64,000 bases of DNA from CAVUPF01 sp963777915 (GCA_963777915.1 CAVZSH010000005.1:310001-374000), one strand, 5' to 3'. Counted from the first letter of the stretch, positions 44,532 through 54,006 are shown. Program-made: numbers and translations. Notes: generated from the letters alone by a model not told the origin.

Positions 44532-44699
44532 GTCATCTCCGTTTCGTAAATCAATGGACTCTGCTTGTAGACCTCGCCGACTGCCCAAGGTCATCGATAC
44601 GCCAACCCAACCCTGAGATGGACGCCCGTGTCAGGAGCGGGTCTCGGCGGCGTTGACGCGGTCGCGATCCTGGCTTGGCGCGAGTCCGCTCAGCCTCCT

Positions 44700-45212
44700 C
44701 TAGCCAATCGTGTCAAATCGAAGCTGCACGGTGCCCGGCGCTTGGTTGACTGGATATTGCGCACCGGCGCAGACACTCACATTAATCTGATTCGGGTTGC
44801 TGATCGACGGGCCGCCCTCGATCGCATGTTGGAGTTCGGAGATATCGGAGCCCTGCAAGATCACAGCTTCGCCCGGCTGGGCACCGGAGGCGGCGAACAC
44901 GTAGCGATCGCAGGCGCCTTCTTTGAGTTCTATGGCGGCGTTGTTGGTGGCCGTGCCCGAGGCGCCCTGCAGACTGGCCAGGCCGAGGAGGGGGAGGTCC
45001 GCGCTGCTCAGCGAGTGCGGCTTGAAGTCTTCTCCTGTCAGCGAGGCGGCCTTGACCTTGATGGCGGTTACGGCCCCCCGCTTCAGCTGCTTGGTGCCGA
45101 CCGAGTTGGCGGGGACCCGCAGTGCCGCGAAGGCCCCCCCGCCCAGCGCGATGAAGACGGCGAGCGTCGCCATCACGTTGGCGTAGCTGAGCTGCTTGCG
45201 GATCGCGGTCAT
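44700..45212 (-). CDS. Secreted Thermoleophilia-type beta protein
   Basis: This 170-residue protein has the leader LSYANVMATLAVFIALGGGA ending FAA, then RVPANSVGTKQLKRGAVTAI and KVKAASLTGEDFKPHSLSSA. I know this N-terminal unit from numerous secreted proteins of Solirubrobacterales and relatives. A compact beta domain with two cysteines follows (ELKEGACDRYVFAASGAQPG, INVSVCAGAQYPVNQAPG). Its role is unknown. It starts 18 bases after the phosphoesterase gene ends and may share its transcript. Confidence 0.72.
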   Translation of the reverse strand: MTAIRKQLSYANVMATLAVFIALGGGAFAALRVPANSVGTKQLKRGAVTAIKVKAASLTGEDFKPHSLSSADLPLLGLASLQGASGTATNNAAIELKEGACDRYVFAASGAQPGEAVILQGSDISELQHAIEGGPSISNPNQINVSVCAGAQYPVNQAPGTVQLRFDTIG

Positions 45213-45230
45213 GGAGTGCTCCTGGTTCGG

Positions 45231-46862
45231 CTAGGGGGAAAGGATCAACGGTGGGCGCGGCGCCTGATGGAAGTTGAAGTCCTTGACCAGATTGCCCAGC
45301 TCGGGCTCGGTTTCGCGCACATCCGGTCGTGGATCGGGTCGGCCGTCGGTGGCCGGGTTAAGGCGCTGGCTGAAGAGGAAGTCGTCCTCGATGAATTTGT
45401 TGTAGGCGTCGTGGCTGAGCAGCTGGTGATCGATGAAGCCGCTTTTGGCATAGGGGCTTATCACCAGCCCCGGCACGCGGAATCCGTAGCCGTTCTCATC
45501 AATGACGGGCGGCACGACGTTGTCATAGAAGCCCCCCCAGTCGTCCCAGCTGAGGAATATCGCGGTGCTCGGCCAATCGGGTCCTTCCATCACCTTGTTG
45601 ATGAGATTGGTGACGTACTGCTGTCCGGCGCTTATCGACGCCGGCGGGTGTTCGCTGACCCTCTGGTTGGGGACCACCCAGGAGACGTTGGGGAGCGTGC
45701 CGGCTTTTGCGTCATTGAGGAAGACCGACGTATCTTGGATGTTTTCTATTTCGCGGTTTTCTCTGACCGTGCTGAAGTTTGGCAGTGGGTTCCAGATTCC
45801 CGGGGTGGCGGGGCCCTGTTGGGGAGCATTGGGGCAGCGCTCCTGACCCTCGTCGCAGTCCGGCTCCTGGCCCTTTTTGATGAAGTAGCCCCAACTGACG
45901 CCTGCGTTGTGAAGCAGGTATGTAATCGGGGTCCAGGTGAAGTCCGGCTCGGGGCCCTCTAGCGGGTCTTCGGGGTTGGTGCTCTCAGTGCCGGGACCGT
46001 CGAGTGAGTTGGTGCAGCTGAAGGGATTCGTCGGCGAGGTGCAGGTCGCCGACCACTCCGAGACCAGGTAGAGGTGGGCGGGCAGGCTCCAGCTCTTGAT
46101 CGGCTCGAACAGGTGATCCTGGAGCACGAAGTTCTGCGCGTAGGCCCAGTAGTTGGGGATGTCGCTCCCGTTCTTGTAACCCATTACGTCGGTCTGACAC
46201 TGGGTGGTGCCGGGTGTTTCGCAGTGTTGGGCCTGCTCGGCCTCAGCGACGAAGCCGTTCATCGCGCCGCCGTTCAGGTCGCCTTCGAAGGCGGCGGAGG
46301 CGTGGGGACCGCCGTTGTTGTTGTCGGCTGAGTCGTGGTAGGGCGCGATGCAGCCGCCGGTGGCCGGGTCAGGCACGCAGACCCCCGGCGGGAAGCCGTC
46401 GGCGCCGGGATAGGTGCCGAAGTACTCATCGAAGCTGCGGTTCTCCTGCATGATGACCACGACGTGCTTGATCTTGTGGATGCCGACCGGGACCGCCACC
46501 ACGCTCACCAGTCTCGCCGGCGAGTGGCCCTGGCGGGTGCTCGCATCCCCTGGGTAGAGGGCGCGAAGGCTAAGCAGGCCCGCGCTGTGCAGGCCGGTTA
46601 GAACGGAGAACCTCGAGCCGCTCGCAAGTGACGTGTGGGCGACGTTGCGCCAGCGATGCTGGGATAGCTGCTGAATGAAGACAGCCTCACCAGTCCGATT
46701 CGGCCTGACACGCCCGCTGAAGACGATCTTCTCTCCGAGGTCAGCCTGCCTTGTGGAGACCTTCAGGCTGACCCTCGGGCCCGTGCGAGCCTCGGCCCGC
46801 GAAGAGGCGATTGAGGCCGCCCCGATAAGAAGCAGCATGACAGCGGTGAGCCGCACGGCCAT
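45231..46862 (-). CDS. Secreted phosphoesterase (phospholipase C-like family)
   Basis: This 543-residue exported protein has a leader (LTAVMLLLIGAASIASSRAE) and an N-terminal beta domain of about 110 residues (VSLKVSTRQADLGEKIVFSG). A PF04185-type phosphoesterase domain follows with IKHVVVIMQENRSFDEYFGT, NYWAYAQNFVLQDHLFEP, YFIKKGQEPDC, WVVPNQRVSEHPPASIS and FLSWDDWGGFYDNVVPP. These supply the metal-binding and catalytic residues of non-hemolytic phospholipase C and acid phosphatase relatives. ATG at 46862 is chosen; the frame extends upstream. It diverges from the RTX-like gene. Confidence 0.85.
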   Translation of the reverse strand: MAVRLTAVMLLLIGAASIASSRAEARTGPRVSLKVSTRQADLGEKIVFSGRVRPNRTGEAVFIQQLSQHRWRNVAHTSLASGSRFSVLTGLHSAGLLSLRALYPGDASTRQGHSPARLVSVVAVPVGIHKIKHVVVIMQENRSFDEYFGTYPGADGFPPGVCVPDPATGGCIAPYHDSADNNNGGPHASAAFEGDLNGGAMNGFVAEAEQAQHCETPGTTQCQTDVMGYKNGSDIPNYWAYAQNFVLQDHLFEPIKSWSLPAHLYLVSEWSATCTSPTNPFSCTNSLDGPGTESTNPEDPLEGPEPDFTWTPITYLLHNAGVSWGYFIKKGQEPDCDEGQERCPNAPQQGPATPGIWNPLPNFSTVRENREIENIQDTSVFLNDAKAGTLPNVSWVVPNQRVSEHPPASISAGQQYVTNLINKVMEGPDWPSTAIFLSWDDWGGFYDNVVPPVIDENGYGFRVPGLVISPYAKSGFIDHQLLSHDAYNKFIEDDFLFSQRLNPATDGRPDPRPDVRETEPELGNLVKDFNFHQAPRPPLILSP

Positions 46863-46949
46863 GGCGTCGCTGACTCTGACACGCGCGTCGGGCTGAAGTT
46901 GCGATCGGCGCCCCTGACCCAAGTTTGGCTCGAGGACTACGATGCCCTC

Positions 46950-48698
46950 GTGAAGGGGTCCCGACGGGCCATCGCAGGCGGGCTTGTGTTGCTTGGGGTG
47001 GTGTTCGTCGCGCACGCCATCGCGGCGCCGGCCCCCGAATCCGAAGTGCCGAGCTGCGACGGGCACAAGGCGACGATCGTCGGCACCAGCGGGCCCGATG
47101 TGCTGGTCGGTACGCCTGGCCCTGATGTGATCTGGGGTGGGGCGGGCAACGATGTGATCTACGGCGGCTCGGGCAACGACATCATCTGCGGCGGCCCCGG
47201 CAACGACGTGATCTACGGCGAAGCCGGCAACGACGTCTTAAACGGCGGCTCGGGCAGCAACATCATCTATGGCGGCCGCGGAGACGACGTTCTTAACGGT
47301 GGCTCCGGAAACGAAAACATCCTCTACGGGGGAGCGGGAGACGATCGGCTCCTGGGCGGCTCCGGAAACGACGACATCCTCTACGGAGGACTCGGTATCG
47401 ACCACCTGGACGGCGGCTCCGGAAGCGGCGACATCCTCGACGGCGGCTACGGCTGGGACTTTCTAAACGGCGGCTCCGGCCACGATGACACCGCTTCCTT
47501 CGCGACCATGCCACGCAGCGAAGAAACTGGAGGCGGAGTTCACGCCTCGCTGAAAACCGGCCTTGCCATGGGCGACGGCCACGATCGGATGCGCCACATC
47601 GAAAACCTCGAAGGCTCTGCCTTCAACGACGTGCTGATCGGAAACCACCGCGACAACAAGCTCTACGGCGGCCCCGGAAACGACACCCTGATCGGCGGCG
47701 GAGGCCGCGACGAACTAAACGGCGGCCCCGGCAACAACCGTTGCCGGGGCGCCCCAGCGGTTCGACGCATCTCCTGCGGGCGCGGACTAACGTCGCGGGC
47801 CAGCGCCCAGGTCTACTTCGAAGCGGGCATCGATCCTGCGGCGGCCGGCGTGGTGGTGGCCGGCGGCGCCGGCAATGACGACATCTCCGTTGGCTTTGAC
47901 TCCAGCAGCGACCTGCTCTCGATTACCGCCAAGCGGGGTATCGCGATTCACCAAGGGTGCACGCGCCCGGGCGCGGCGTTAAACGAAGCGATCTGTCCGC
48001 TGGGCGGCCTGCCGCGATGGCTGACGGTCGATCTGGGAGCGGGCAACGACCACTTCCGCGTGATCGGCTCGCTGGTCGGCGTAGGGGAAGTGCGGGTCGA
48101 CGGGGGACCCGGTAACGACGTGCTGCGTGGCGGTCCCGAGGAAGACCTGCTCGAGGGCGGCCCTGGCGCCGATCGCCTCTATGGCGACGCAGGGGCAGAT
48201 GCTTTGATCGGCGGTCCCGGCGGCCCAAATATCCTCGAAGGCGGTCCGGGCGATGACCTGTTGGCCGCGGGGCCACCCTGTGACGGAGGCAAGATCATCG
48301 GCGGACCCGGCCACAACGACGTCTCCTTCGCGGAGCTGCCGATCCAGCCCGGAATCCTCTACGCATCCCTGGCGCGGGGAATCGCCTACGTCAAAGGGGT
48401 ACCCAACTGCCATCCGCTTCGGATTTCCCAGGCCCAGGACCTCGAGGGATCCTTCGGGCCCGACATCCTGATCGGCAATCACCGCGGCAACCACATCATC
48501 GGCTGGCCCGGCGTCGATCGAATCTACGGCGACGGTGGGCCCGACGTGATCGATGCCCGCGACGGGGAGCGCGATGCCGTGATCCAGTGCGGCTCAAAGG
48601 GCCACCCGTCCGGTCGCGCGCTTGTCGATCCCATCGACCCGCATCCGCTCTACTGCCTGAAGACGACGGTCGGTCACCCGCTTTCCGGCTTGCCCTGA
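46950..48698 (+). CDS. RTX-type calcium-binding repeat protein
   Basis: This 582-residue secreted protein has a leader (AIAGGLVLLGVVFVAHAIAA) and then many nonapeptide-like GGxGxDxUx repeats (for example GGAGNDVIYGGSGNDIICGG). They run in two blocks (about 65-270 and 370-465, then 520-545) and form parallel beta rolls that bind calcium. There is no catalytic domain and no ABC/HlyD secretion partner in the window; the leader implies Sec export. GTG at 46950 gives a leader at the N-terminus. The repeats in DNA are purely coding, not a CRISPR array. Confidence 0.82.
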   Translation: MKGSRRAIAGGLVLLGVVFVAHAIAAPAPESEVPSCDGHKATIVGTSGPDVLVGTPGPDVIWGGAGNDVIYGGSGNDIICGGPGNDVIYGEAGNDVLNGGSGSNIIYGGRGDDVLNGGSGNENILYGGAGDDRLLGGSGNDDILYGGLGIDHLDGGSGSGDILDGGYGWDFLNGGSGHDDTASFATMPRSEETGGGVHASLKTGLAMGDGHDRMRHIENLEGSAFNDVLIGNHRDNKLYGGPGNDTLIGGGGRDELNGGPGNNRCRGAPAVRRISCGRGLTSRASAQVYFEAGIDPAAAGVVVAGGAGNDDISVGFDSSSDLLSITAKRGIAIHQGCTRPGAALNEAICPLGGLPRWLTVDLGAGNDHFRVIGSLVGVGEVRVDGGPGNDVLRGGPEEDLLEGGPGADRLYGDAGADALIGGPGGPNILEGGPGDDLLAAGPPCDGGKIIGGPGHNDVSFAELPIQPGILYASLARGIAYVKGVPNCHPLRISQAQDLEGSFGPDILIGNHRGNHIIGWPGVDRIYGDGGPDVIDARDGERDAVIQCGSKGHPSGRALVDPIDPHPLYCLKTTVGHPLSGLP

Positions 48699-48790
48699 GA
48701 TGGACGCCGCAGCGCATCTTGGCGTGCGGCCGCCTGTCGGGACTTTTTGTGACATGTTTCCCTCGAACTAACGAACAAGCTAGTGGTGCA

Positions 48791-48883
48791 TCAGGCCACC
48801 GAGCCCGAGTCGCGGCGCACGATCCGCAGCAGCCGGTTGCCCTCCTCGTTGGTGATCTCCCGCAGCTGCACCCTCGCCGCCAT
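48791..48883 (-). pseudogene. IS630-family transposase N-terminal scrap
   Basis: This 30-codon frame encodes MAARVQLREITNEEG then LLRIVRRDSGSVA and a stop, which is the start of a common actinobacterial IS630 transposase as I recall it. The rest of the element is absent. It is a scar of an insertion sequence at the edge of the variable region. Confidence 0.6.
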
Positions 48884-49008
48884 CTTGGCCTCCGATCGTC
48901 GATTGCGCTCAGAAGTCCACTTCGGCGGCGGGGTGCTGGAGCCTGGTTATGGAAACCGGCAAACGTTGGTGGTCACACCACTAGTTCCCAGGAATCTTTC
49001 AGAGACTC

Positions 49009-49039
49009 CTACTGGTTCGGAGCAGTGTAAACGGCTTTG
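49009..49039 (-). repeat. Degenerate copy of the tRNA-Cys 3' attachment repeat
   Basis: GTGTAAACGGCTTTG at 49025-49039 is identical to part of the copy at 55939, and the preceding bases (CCTACTGGTTCGGAGCA) resemble its T-arm region with changes. It may be an old attachment site bounding the hot spot. Weak evidence. Confidence 0.35.
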
Positions 49040-49230
49040 TCGCGATCTATTTTCTATGTGGCTCCCTGGCTCTCACGGAAGTCCGGCTGGACGATGAGGA
49101 GCTTGCGGTTGAAACGGTATCTGTGGGTCACTCTTTGGATTCATGTTGGACCTTGTTCGCTGTGAGCTTGGGTTAAAGGCCGACGACATTTATTGGGCGC
49201 ACGTGGCAGGTGTCAGAATGATCGACCTCC

Positions 49231-49773
49231 TCACCTGCGCAGATGGCTGTAGGGCGCCTTAGAGCCCCGTAGCCCGACAAAGGGAGCGACGCCTTCAAGC
49301 ACGACCGTCGGACAGTGATGTCCATTAATCATAGATCGCTGACGGGCGTAGAAGATCGCCAGTTCCGGGCTGAGGAATCGGCCCATATAGAGGTTCGTTT
49401 CAACCTGGATGCCTGCGGGAGTGGTCGTAAATTGCGGCCGTTCCTTCGCTCTAAATTCGCCGTGTCTCAGTTTGAGGAAGAGCTGCGTGCTAACTGAGTC
49501 GTCGATGCATCCATCGGGAACGGACCCGTGGGCTCTATAGCGATCCCGAGCTACGGCGACGGCGAGGGGCAGTTGAGAATTGGTCGTCACCGTCATCTTG
49601 ACGTTGGCGTGGTTGAATTTAACCTGGAACCTGTGATTGGGGTAGTAGACCTGCATGCTGAGTCTGCCGCGATAATTCCCTTCCGTAATAGGCTCGACAG
49701 CACTGGCGAGCGCTGTGAGGCTCAGGGTCGTAATTGTGACCGCAACGGCGATTAGCAATGAGCGACGGCCCAT
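49231..49773 (-). CDS. Secreted protein of unknown function
   Basis: This 180-residue protein has a leader (LLIAVAVTITTLSLTALASA) and a beta-rich domain (ITEGNYRGRLSMQVYYPNHR, VKMTVTTNSQLPLAVAVARD) with two cysteines (DGCIDDSV and GHHCPTVVLEG). Its composition is less GC-rich than the window average, consistent with acquisition in the hot spot. I recognise no family. Confidence 0.62.
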   Translation of the reverse strand: MGRRSLLIAVAVTITTLSLTALASAVEPITEGNYRGRLSMQVYYPNHRFQVKFNHANVKMTVTTNSQLPLAVAVARDRYRAHGSVPDGCIDDSVSTQLFLKLRHGEFRAKERPQFTTTPAGIQVETNLYMGRFLSPELAIFYARQRSMINGHHCPTVVLEGVAPFVGLRGSKAPYSHLRR

Positions 49774-50117
49774 ATGACGACAGCTTAGTCACCGGTACAC
49801 GCCGTGCGGCGCGTTGGCGGCAACGTCGCGCCAGGGTGTCGGCCGAACGCCGCCTGCCGGATCAGCACGGCGCCGCACGGCCGGCCCGCCGCTTTGCGAG
49901 GACGCCAGCCGTCGCTCGCCCGCGAGCGGGGGCCAAGGGGTGCGACTTGATTCCGTACATCACCGCAAGAACAGACCCCAATACCCAAGCGCGCATTCTT
50001 CTATCCCAGCCATCTGAGGTCAGAATTGAAAGCCCAGCAAAATCGGCGTTCAGAGGAACAGCAAAGCCTCAGAGTCTGAGGCCGTCAGGGTAGTGTCTTG
50101 TCCACTAGGCCTCCCCG
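49774..50117. other. Gene-free stretch with a 17-bp palindrome
   Basis: There is no convincing gene. GCCTCAGA and TCTGAGGC form perfect arms around a single base at 50066-50082, about 36 bases from the IS1380 left end. It may be a terminator or a target-site structure. Confidence 0.4.
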
Positions 50118-50327
50118 CTAGCCCCAATCATTCACCAAGCGCGCGCGAGTAACGTCGACGGGTAAGAAGGAGTGTGTGGATGCCGGCGCGCATCGGCCGG
50201 TGACGTGTGACAGCTCGGCGGAGCCTGAGGACGGCCCCGCGTGGTCTTCTGCGCGCAGGCCAAGGCCGGCTCGGGGCAGCAGGCTGACGTAGGGGAAGGC
50301 GCGGCTCCGTCGGAACCCCGCCCGCGC

Positions 50328-51692
50328 TCAGCCGGCCGGCACCGGCAGCTCGTAAACCCGCGCGAAGGCGGCGGCGAGCTCCTCCGCCCAAGGCCAGCGG
50401 CGCTCCAGCCGCAGGGTCGCGCGGCGGGCGTGGAAGGCGAGCCTCCCGGCCGTGTGCAGGGCCCGGTAGCGCAGCCGCTTGGGCTCAAGGCCCGAGAGCT
50501 CGCCGCGCAGGAGCAGGATGTCGGTCCAGGCGAGCAGCGCCCCGGCGATCAGCACCAGCTCCAGCCAGACCGCGTTCATCGCGAAGTCGCCGAAGGGGAG
50601 CAGCTCCAGGCCCATCTGCTTGGCGCAGCGGATCCGGTCCTCGCAGCGAGCGCGGGCGCGATGTTCGCACTCAAGGCAAACGGCGTCTCCTGTGCGGTCG
50701 GTGAGGATCGCCTGAAAGCGGTGGCCGTCGGAGTCGGTAAAGGAGAGCTGGGCGCCGGGGTGGGGCCGCTCGCGGCGGACGATCAGCCGCGAGCCCTCCG
50801 GCCAGCCCTCCAGGTCGATCAGCTCGGTCGCCTCGGCGACCTCACCGTTCTCGCGCACCGAGCCGTCTTGGGCAAGTGCGGGGACCCAGCGCTGATCGGG
50901 GATCTTGGCGATCGCCTCGCGCACCGGCTCGGTCAGATCGAAGCCGACCGAGAAGCCGATGCGGCCCTCGCGCGCCCAATCCAACAACCCGTGGGTGGCG
51001 CCGGCGGAGTCGCAGCGCAGGACGATCTCCGAGCTGGCGGCGATCTGCGCCGGCAGTTGCTCGAGCGCCTCTTCGGCGACCTCGATCTGGTCGGCCACGG
51101 TGTTGGAGCCGGCGTTGCCGGGGCGCAGAGCGCCGGCCAGCGGCTCGCCGCCGCAGGCATCGGCGGGGCGGTCCAGGAAGGCGAGCATCGGGTGGAAGCC
51201 GAAGCCGCCCTTAAAGGTCGGTGCGGCGCCCTGCTTCTCAGAGGCGGCCTCGATCAGCGTCGGGTCGAGGTCGATGAAGAGCGGACCGTCGGGTGCGGCG
51301 CCGGCCGCCCAGGCGCGCTCGCGCGCTACCCGGCGGGCGCCCCGCAGCGCGCCGAGCAGCTCGGGGTCGCGGGCGATCGCCTCGACCGTGCGCCAGGCGG
51401 TGGCATCGGAGGCGACCGCCCCGAAGAGCGGCTCCTGGTCGCGCACGGCGCGCAGGTCGGCGAGGTGCTCGCCGCCGGAGGCGAGCATCACCGCGAGGTC
51501 TCGCACCACCCGCCCTGGGTCATGGACTCCGCGCCGCTCGCGCATCGGCGCAAGGCCACGGGAGAGCGCCTCCGTCAACCCGATCTCATCAGCCGCCGCG
51601 GCGATCAATGCCGCGCCGGCGTGGGAGACCACACCCTCTCCGTCCGCCGTCACATCTACGGTGAAACTGCGGCCATCGCGCTGCACCTTCAT
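50328..51692 (-). CDS. IS1380-family transposase
   Basis: This 454-residue transposase has DGRSFTVDVTADGEGVVSHA, AVASDATAWRTVEAIARDPE, PLFIDLDPTLIEAASEKQGA, YRALHTAGRLAFHARRATLR and related IS1380/IS4-group segments. The IS4-type DDE residues are expected at FIDLDPT, in VLRCDSAGATHGLL and near the C-terminal region. ATG at 51692 is chosen, with the preceding 34 codons being the element's leader and hairpin. No internal stop; probably intact. Confidence 0.88.
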   Translation of the reverse strand: MKVQRDGRSFTVDVTADGEGVVSHAGAALIAAAADEIGLTEALSRGLAPMRERRGVHDPGRVVRDLAVMLASGGEHLADLRAVRDQEPLFGAVASDATAWRTVEAIARDPELLGALRGARRVARERAWAAGAAPDGPLFIDLDPTLIEAASEKQGAAPTFKGGFGFHPMLAFLDRPADACGGEPLAGALRPGNAGSNTVADQIEVAEEALEQLPAQIAASSEIVLRCDSAGATHGLLDWAREGRIGFSVGFDLTEPVREAIAKIPDQRWVPALAQDGSVRENGEVAEATELIDLEGWPEGSRLIVRRERPHPGAQLSFTDSDGHRFQAILTDRTGDAVCLECEHRARARCEDRIRCAKQMGLELLPFGDFAMNAVWLELVLIAGALLAWTDILLLRGELSGLEPKRLRYRALHTAGRLAFHARRATLRLERRWPWAEELAAAFARVYELPVPAG

Positions 51693-51754
51693 GGTGATCC
51701 TCCTGAGCGGTTTTTGCGAGCTTTGACACCCGCAGAATCCCGCTTCAGACGGAC

Positions 51755-51789
51755 GAAACCGCGCCCTGGGTGACCCGGGGCGCGGTTTC
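51755..51789. terminator. Perfect 12-bp-arm hairpin at the IS1380 right end
   Basis: GAAACCGCGCCC and GGGCGCGGTTTC pair perfectly around an 11-base loop, just inside the element's right end and upstream of its transposase. The plus-strand side continues with TTCTT. It likely stops transcription entering the element from outside, a known insulation feature of insertion sequences, or it is a transposase-binding structure. Confidence 0.6.
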
Positions 51790-52042
51790 TTCATGAAGGA
51801 TCGGGGCTAGAACGCCTTGCAAACTTACGAGACCATCACAATGCCGGCGCCCGCTCTCGGTCAAAAGGAGAACTCTCGCTTGGCGGTCTTCGTCGAATAC
51901 GGGACGGCTCACAACGAGTCGCGGCAGGCTGGTTGGAGATAGATGATCGCATCGCCTGTATGTCGACCCACTCGCTAACCGGCCACCGATCGGAAACTCC
52001 ATACGGTGCGGGCGCGGCTCGCCAGCGGGGTACGCTGAGAGC

Positions 52043-53500
52043 GTGCAGCAGCCGGAAACCAGCTACACGGTGCGGCCGGACGGGGTCAGTATCGCCTACC
52101 AGGTTTGGGGCTCGGGCCCGGTCGACCTGCTCTACGCGCCCGGCTTCATCTCCCACCTCGACCTGCTGTGGGCTGATCCGGGATATACGCGCTTCTTCAC
52201 CCGGCTGGGCTCTGTCGCGCGCGTGATCGCCTACGACAAGCCGGGAACGGGCTGTTCTGACCCGATCCCACACGTGCCCTCTCTGGAGGAGCGGATGGAG
52301 GACATCCGTTACGTGCTTGACGCCGCCGGCAGCGAGCGAGCGGTCGTGATGGGCTTCTCTGAGGGCGGACCGGCGTGCGCGCTGCTTGCGGCGAGCGCCC
52401 CGGATCGAGTCGTGTCGCTGATCCTCTACGGCTCCTTCGCGAAGGGACCAAGGGATAACGCTGATCCCAGGTTGGTCGAGCGCTGGCAGATGGCACGAGA
52501 CAAGCTCGGCGACGTCGTGGAGCACTGGGGGACGGGAAGGACAATCGACCTCTTCGCGCCCAGCGCGGCGAATCGCTTTCAGCGGCGAATCGCTGGCGGC
52601 TTCGAGCGTGCGGCGGCGAGTCCGGGGATGGTCGCGGCGGTTATCGAAGCTGTGGAAGGCATCGACGTACGCAGCGTTCTGCCGAGCATCCGCGTACCGA
52701 CGCTCGTTCTTCACCGCGAGGGCGACTCGATGCCAATCGAGGCCGGTCGGGTGCTCGGAGAGCTGATTCCGAACGCCCGCTTCGTTGAGCTGCCCGGCCG
52801 CGATCACGCATTTTGGTTCGGCGACCAAGGGACGATTGCAGAGGAGATTGAAGGCTTCGTGACCGGGGAGCACCCCGCAACGCCAGCCGAGCGCGCCCTT
52901 GAAACGCTTCTGTTCACGGACATCGTAGATTCGACCAAGCGCGCCGCCGGGCTCGGAGACAGCGAGTGGCGACCTCTGCTGGAGCGCCACAACGCGACTG
53001 TGCGCGACAGCGTCGAGCGTGCCGGCGGTCGTGTTGTCAAGCTGCTCGGTGACGGCGCTCTGGCGACATTTGGGAGTCCGGCCAGCGCGGTCCGTTGTGG
53101 AGTGGAACTGCGCGATTCACTGGCCTCGCTCGGCCTTCCAATACGGGCTGGCGTGCATACAGGTGAGTGCGAGGTGATCGGGGACGATCTCGGCGGGGTT
53201 GCCGTCCATATCGGCGCTCGCGTAGGCGCTGCAGCTCAACCCGGCGAGGTTCTGGTCTCCTCAACCGTAGCCGAGTTGGTTATGGGCTCAGGGCTTTACT
53301 TCGAGGAGCGTGGCAGTCACGAGTTGAAGGGTGTGCCGGGCCGGTGGCGCCTGATGGCGGTCGCCGGGGAGGGAACTCCTCCCCCGATGCAGGCGCCCGA
53401 GATGCCGCCGCGACCAGGCGATCGCGTCCTCGAGCAGGTAGCGCGCCGCTTCCCAGGCGTTCTGCGCGCCGCGACGCGCGTCGCCGGGCGGAGCGGTTGA
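52043..53500 (+). CDS. Alpha/beta hydrolase fused to class III adenylate cyclase
   Basis: This is a 485-residue cytoplasmic protein. Residues about 8-275 are an alpha/beta hydrolase (SIAYQVWGSGPVDLLYAPGF, nucleophile elbow VVMGFSEGGPACALL, catalytic His in GRDHAFWFG). Residues about 285-450 are a class III cyclase (LETLLFTDIVDSTKRAAGLG, GGRVVKLLGDGALATFGSPA, IRAGVHTGECEVIGDDLGGV). The TDIVDST metal motif is intact. The hydrolase half may sense a small ester and set cyclase activity. The GTG start is at 52043. It sits just beyond the IS1380 element. Confidence 0.88.
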   Translation: MQQPETSYTVRPDGVSIAYQVWGSGPVDLLYAPGFISHLDLLWADPGYTRFFTRLGSVARVIAYDKPGTGCSDPIPHVPSLEERMEDIRYVLDAAGSERAVVMGFSEGGPACALLAASAPDRVVSLILYGSFAKGPRDNADPRLVERWQMARDKLGDVVEHWGTGRTIDLFAPSAANRFQRRIAGGFERAAASPGMVAAVIEAVEGIDVRSVLPSIRVPTLVLHREGDSMPIEAGRVLGELIPNARFVELPGRDHAFWFGDQGTIAEEIEGFVTGEHPATPAERALETLLFTDIVDSTKRAAGLGDSEWRPLLERHNATVRDSVERAGGRVVKLLGDGALATFGSPASAVRCGVELRDSLASLGLPIRAGVHTGECEVIGDDLGGVAVHIGARVGAAAQPGEVLVSSTVAELVMGSGLYFEERGSHELKGVPGRWRLMAVAGEGTPPPMQAPEMPPRPGDRVLEQVARRFPGVLRAATRVAGRSG

Positions 53501-53793
53501 GCAGCCGGACGCCTGGTCGGCGCCCCAAAAGGCACGACGCGACGCCCCGGCAGTGGCCTTTTGCATCGCTCTGACAGCTCGTTAGCTCCGTACGAGGGGC
53601 TCGGCCTGCTGGAGCATGTGAGCCGGTCGCGCTTCGGGGTTGGCTGAGGTCTCGTCGACTTCGACGCGCGGGCCTGCCCGGGGCTCGGGGTCCCCCCAGC
53701 ACTCCGGTCTGAACGACATCTCGTGTGCCGTCAGACGCCGAACCAGCGGTCAAGCGGCTCTTAATCCACACGGGAAGTCCAAACTTGAACGGA

Positions 53794-54006
53794 CTACGGA
53801 TAGCGGCCGTGCAGCCGCATGTGGGCGCGTTCGTAGACGTTGCGGGTCTGCGGGTTGGCCGGGTGGCGCTCGCCGAAGGCGAGGAAGTTCCAGACGAGAC
53901 TGCCGTCCGCGTCCTGCGCCAGCTGAAAGACGAAGCCGAAGGGTGACTCGGATGCTCCTTGCCGCCCGAGCGGCACGTAGAGCTTCGCGCAGCCGGGGAG
54001 TCTCAT
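53794..54006 (-). CDS. Small unknown protein, second gene of an overlapping pair
   Basis: This 70-residue protein from ATG at 54006 makes a 4-base ATGA overlap with the upstream gene. It contains RLPGCAKLYVPLGRQG, FGFVFQLAQDADGSLVWNFL and NVYERAHMRLHGRYP, a compact, basic and aromatic sequence. Size, overlap and location resemble toxin-antitoxin genes, but no known toxin motif is recognised. Confidence 0.55.
   Translation of the reverse strand: MRLPGCAKLYVPLGRQGASESPFGFVFQLAQDADGSLVWNFLAFGERHPANPQTRNVYERAHMRLHGRYP

Larger units (their letters stand above)
50118..51810 (-). mobile_element. IS1380-family insertion sequence
   Basis: This is about 1.69 kb, with inverted ends CTAGCCCCAATCATTCA (left) and CTAGCCCCGATCCTTCA (right, read inward), matching at 15 of 17 bases. 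The transposase reads right to left. No clear target duplication is visible beside the ends (CCCG versus AACG), so the flanks have changed or the boundaries are a few bases off. A strong hairpin lies just inside the right end. Confidence 0.75.

Noticed and set aside
46950..48698. Short tandem repeats resembling a CRISPR array or VNTR
   Set aside because: The repeats translate in one frame as GGxGND-type calcium-binding motifs of irregular spacing, with no spacers or cas genes.
50241..51773. 510-codon plus-strand frame across the IS1380 element
   Set aside because: Mirror of the transposase; no motifs and no start context.
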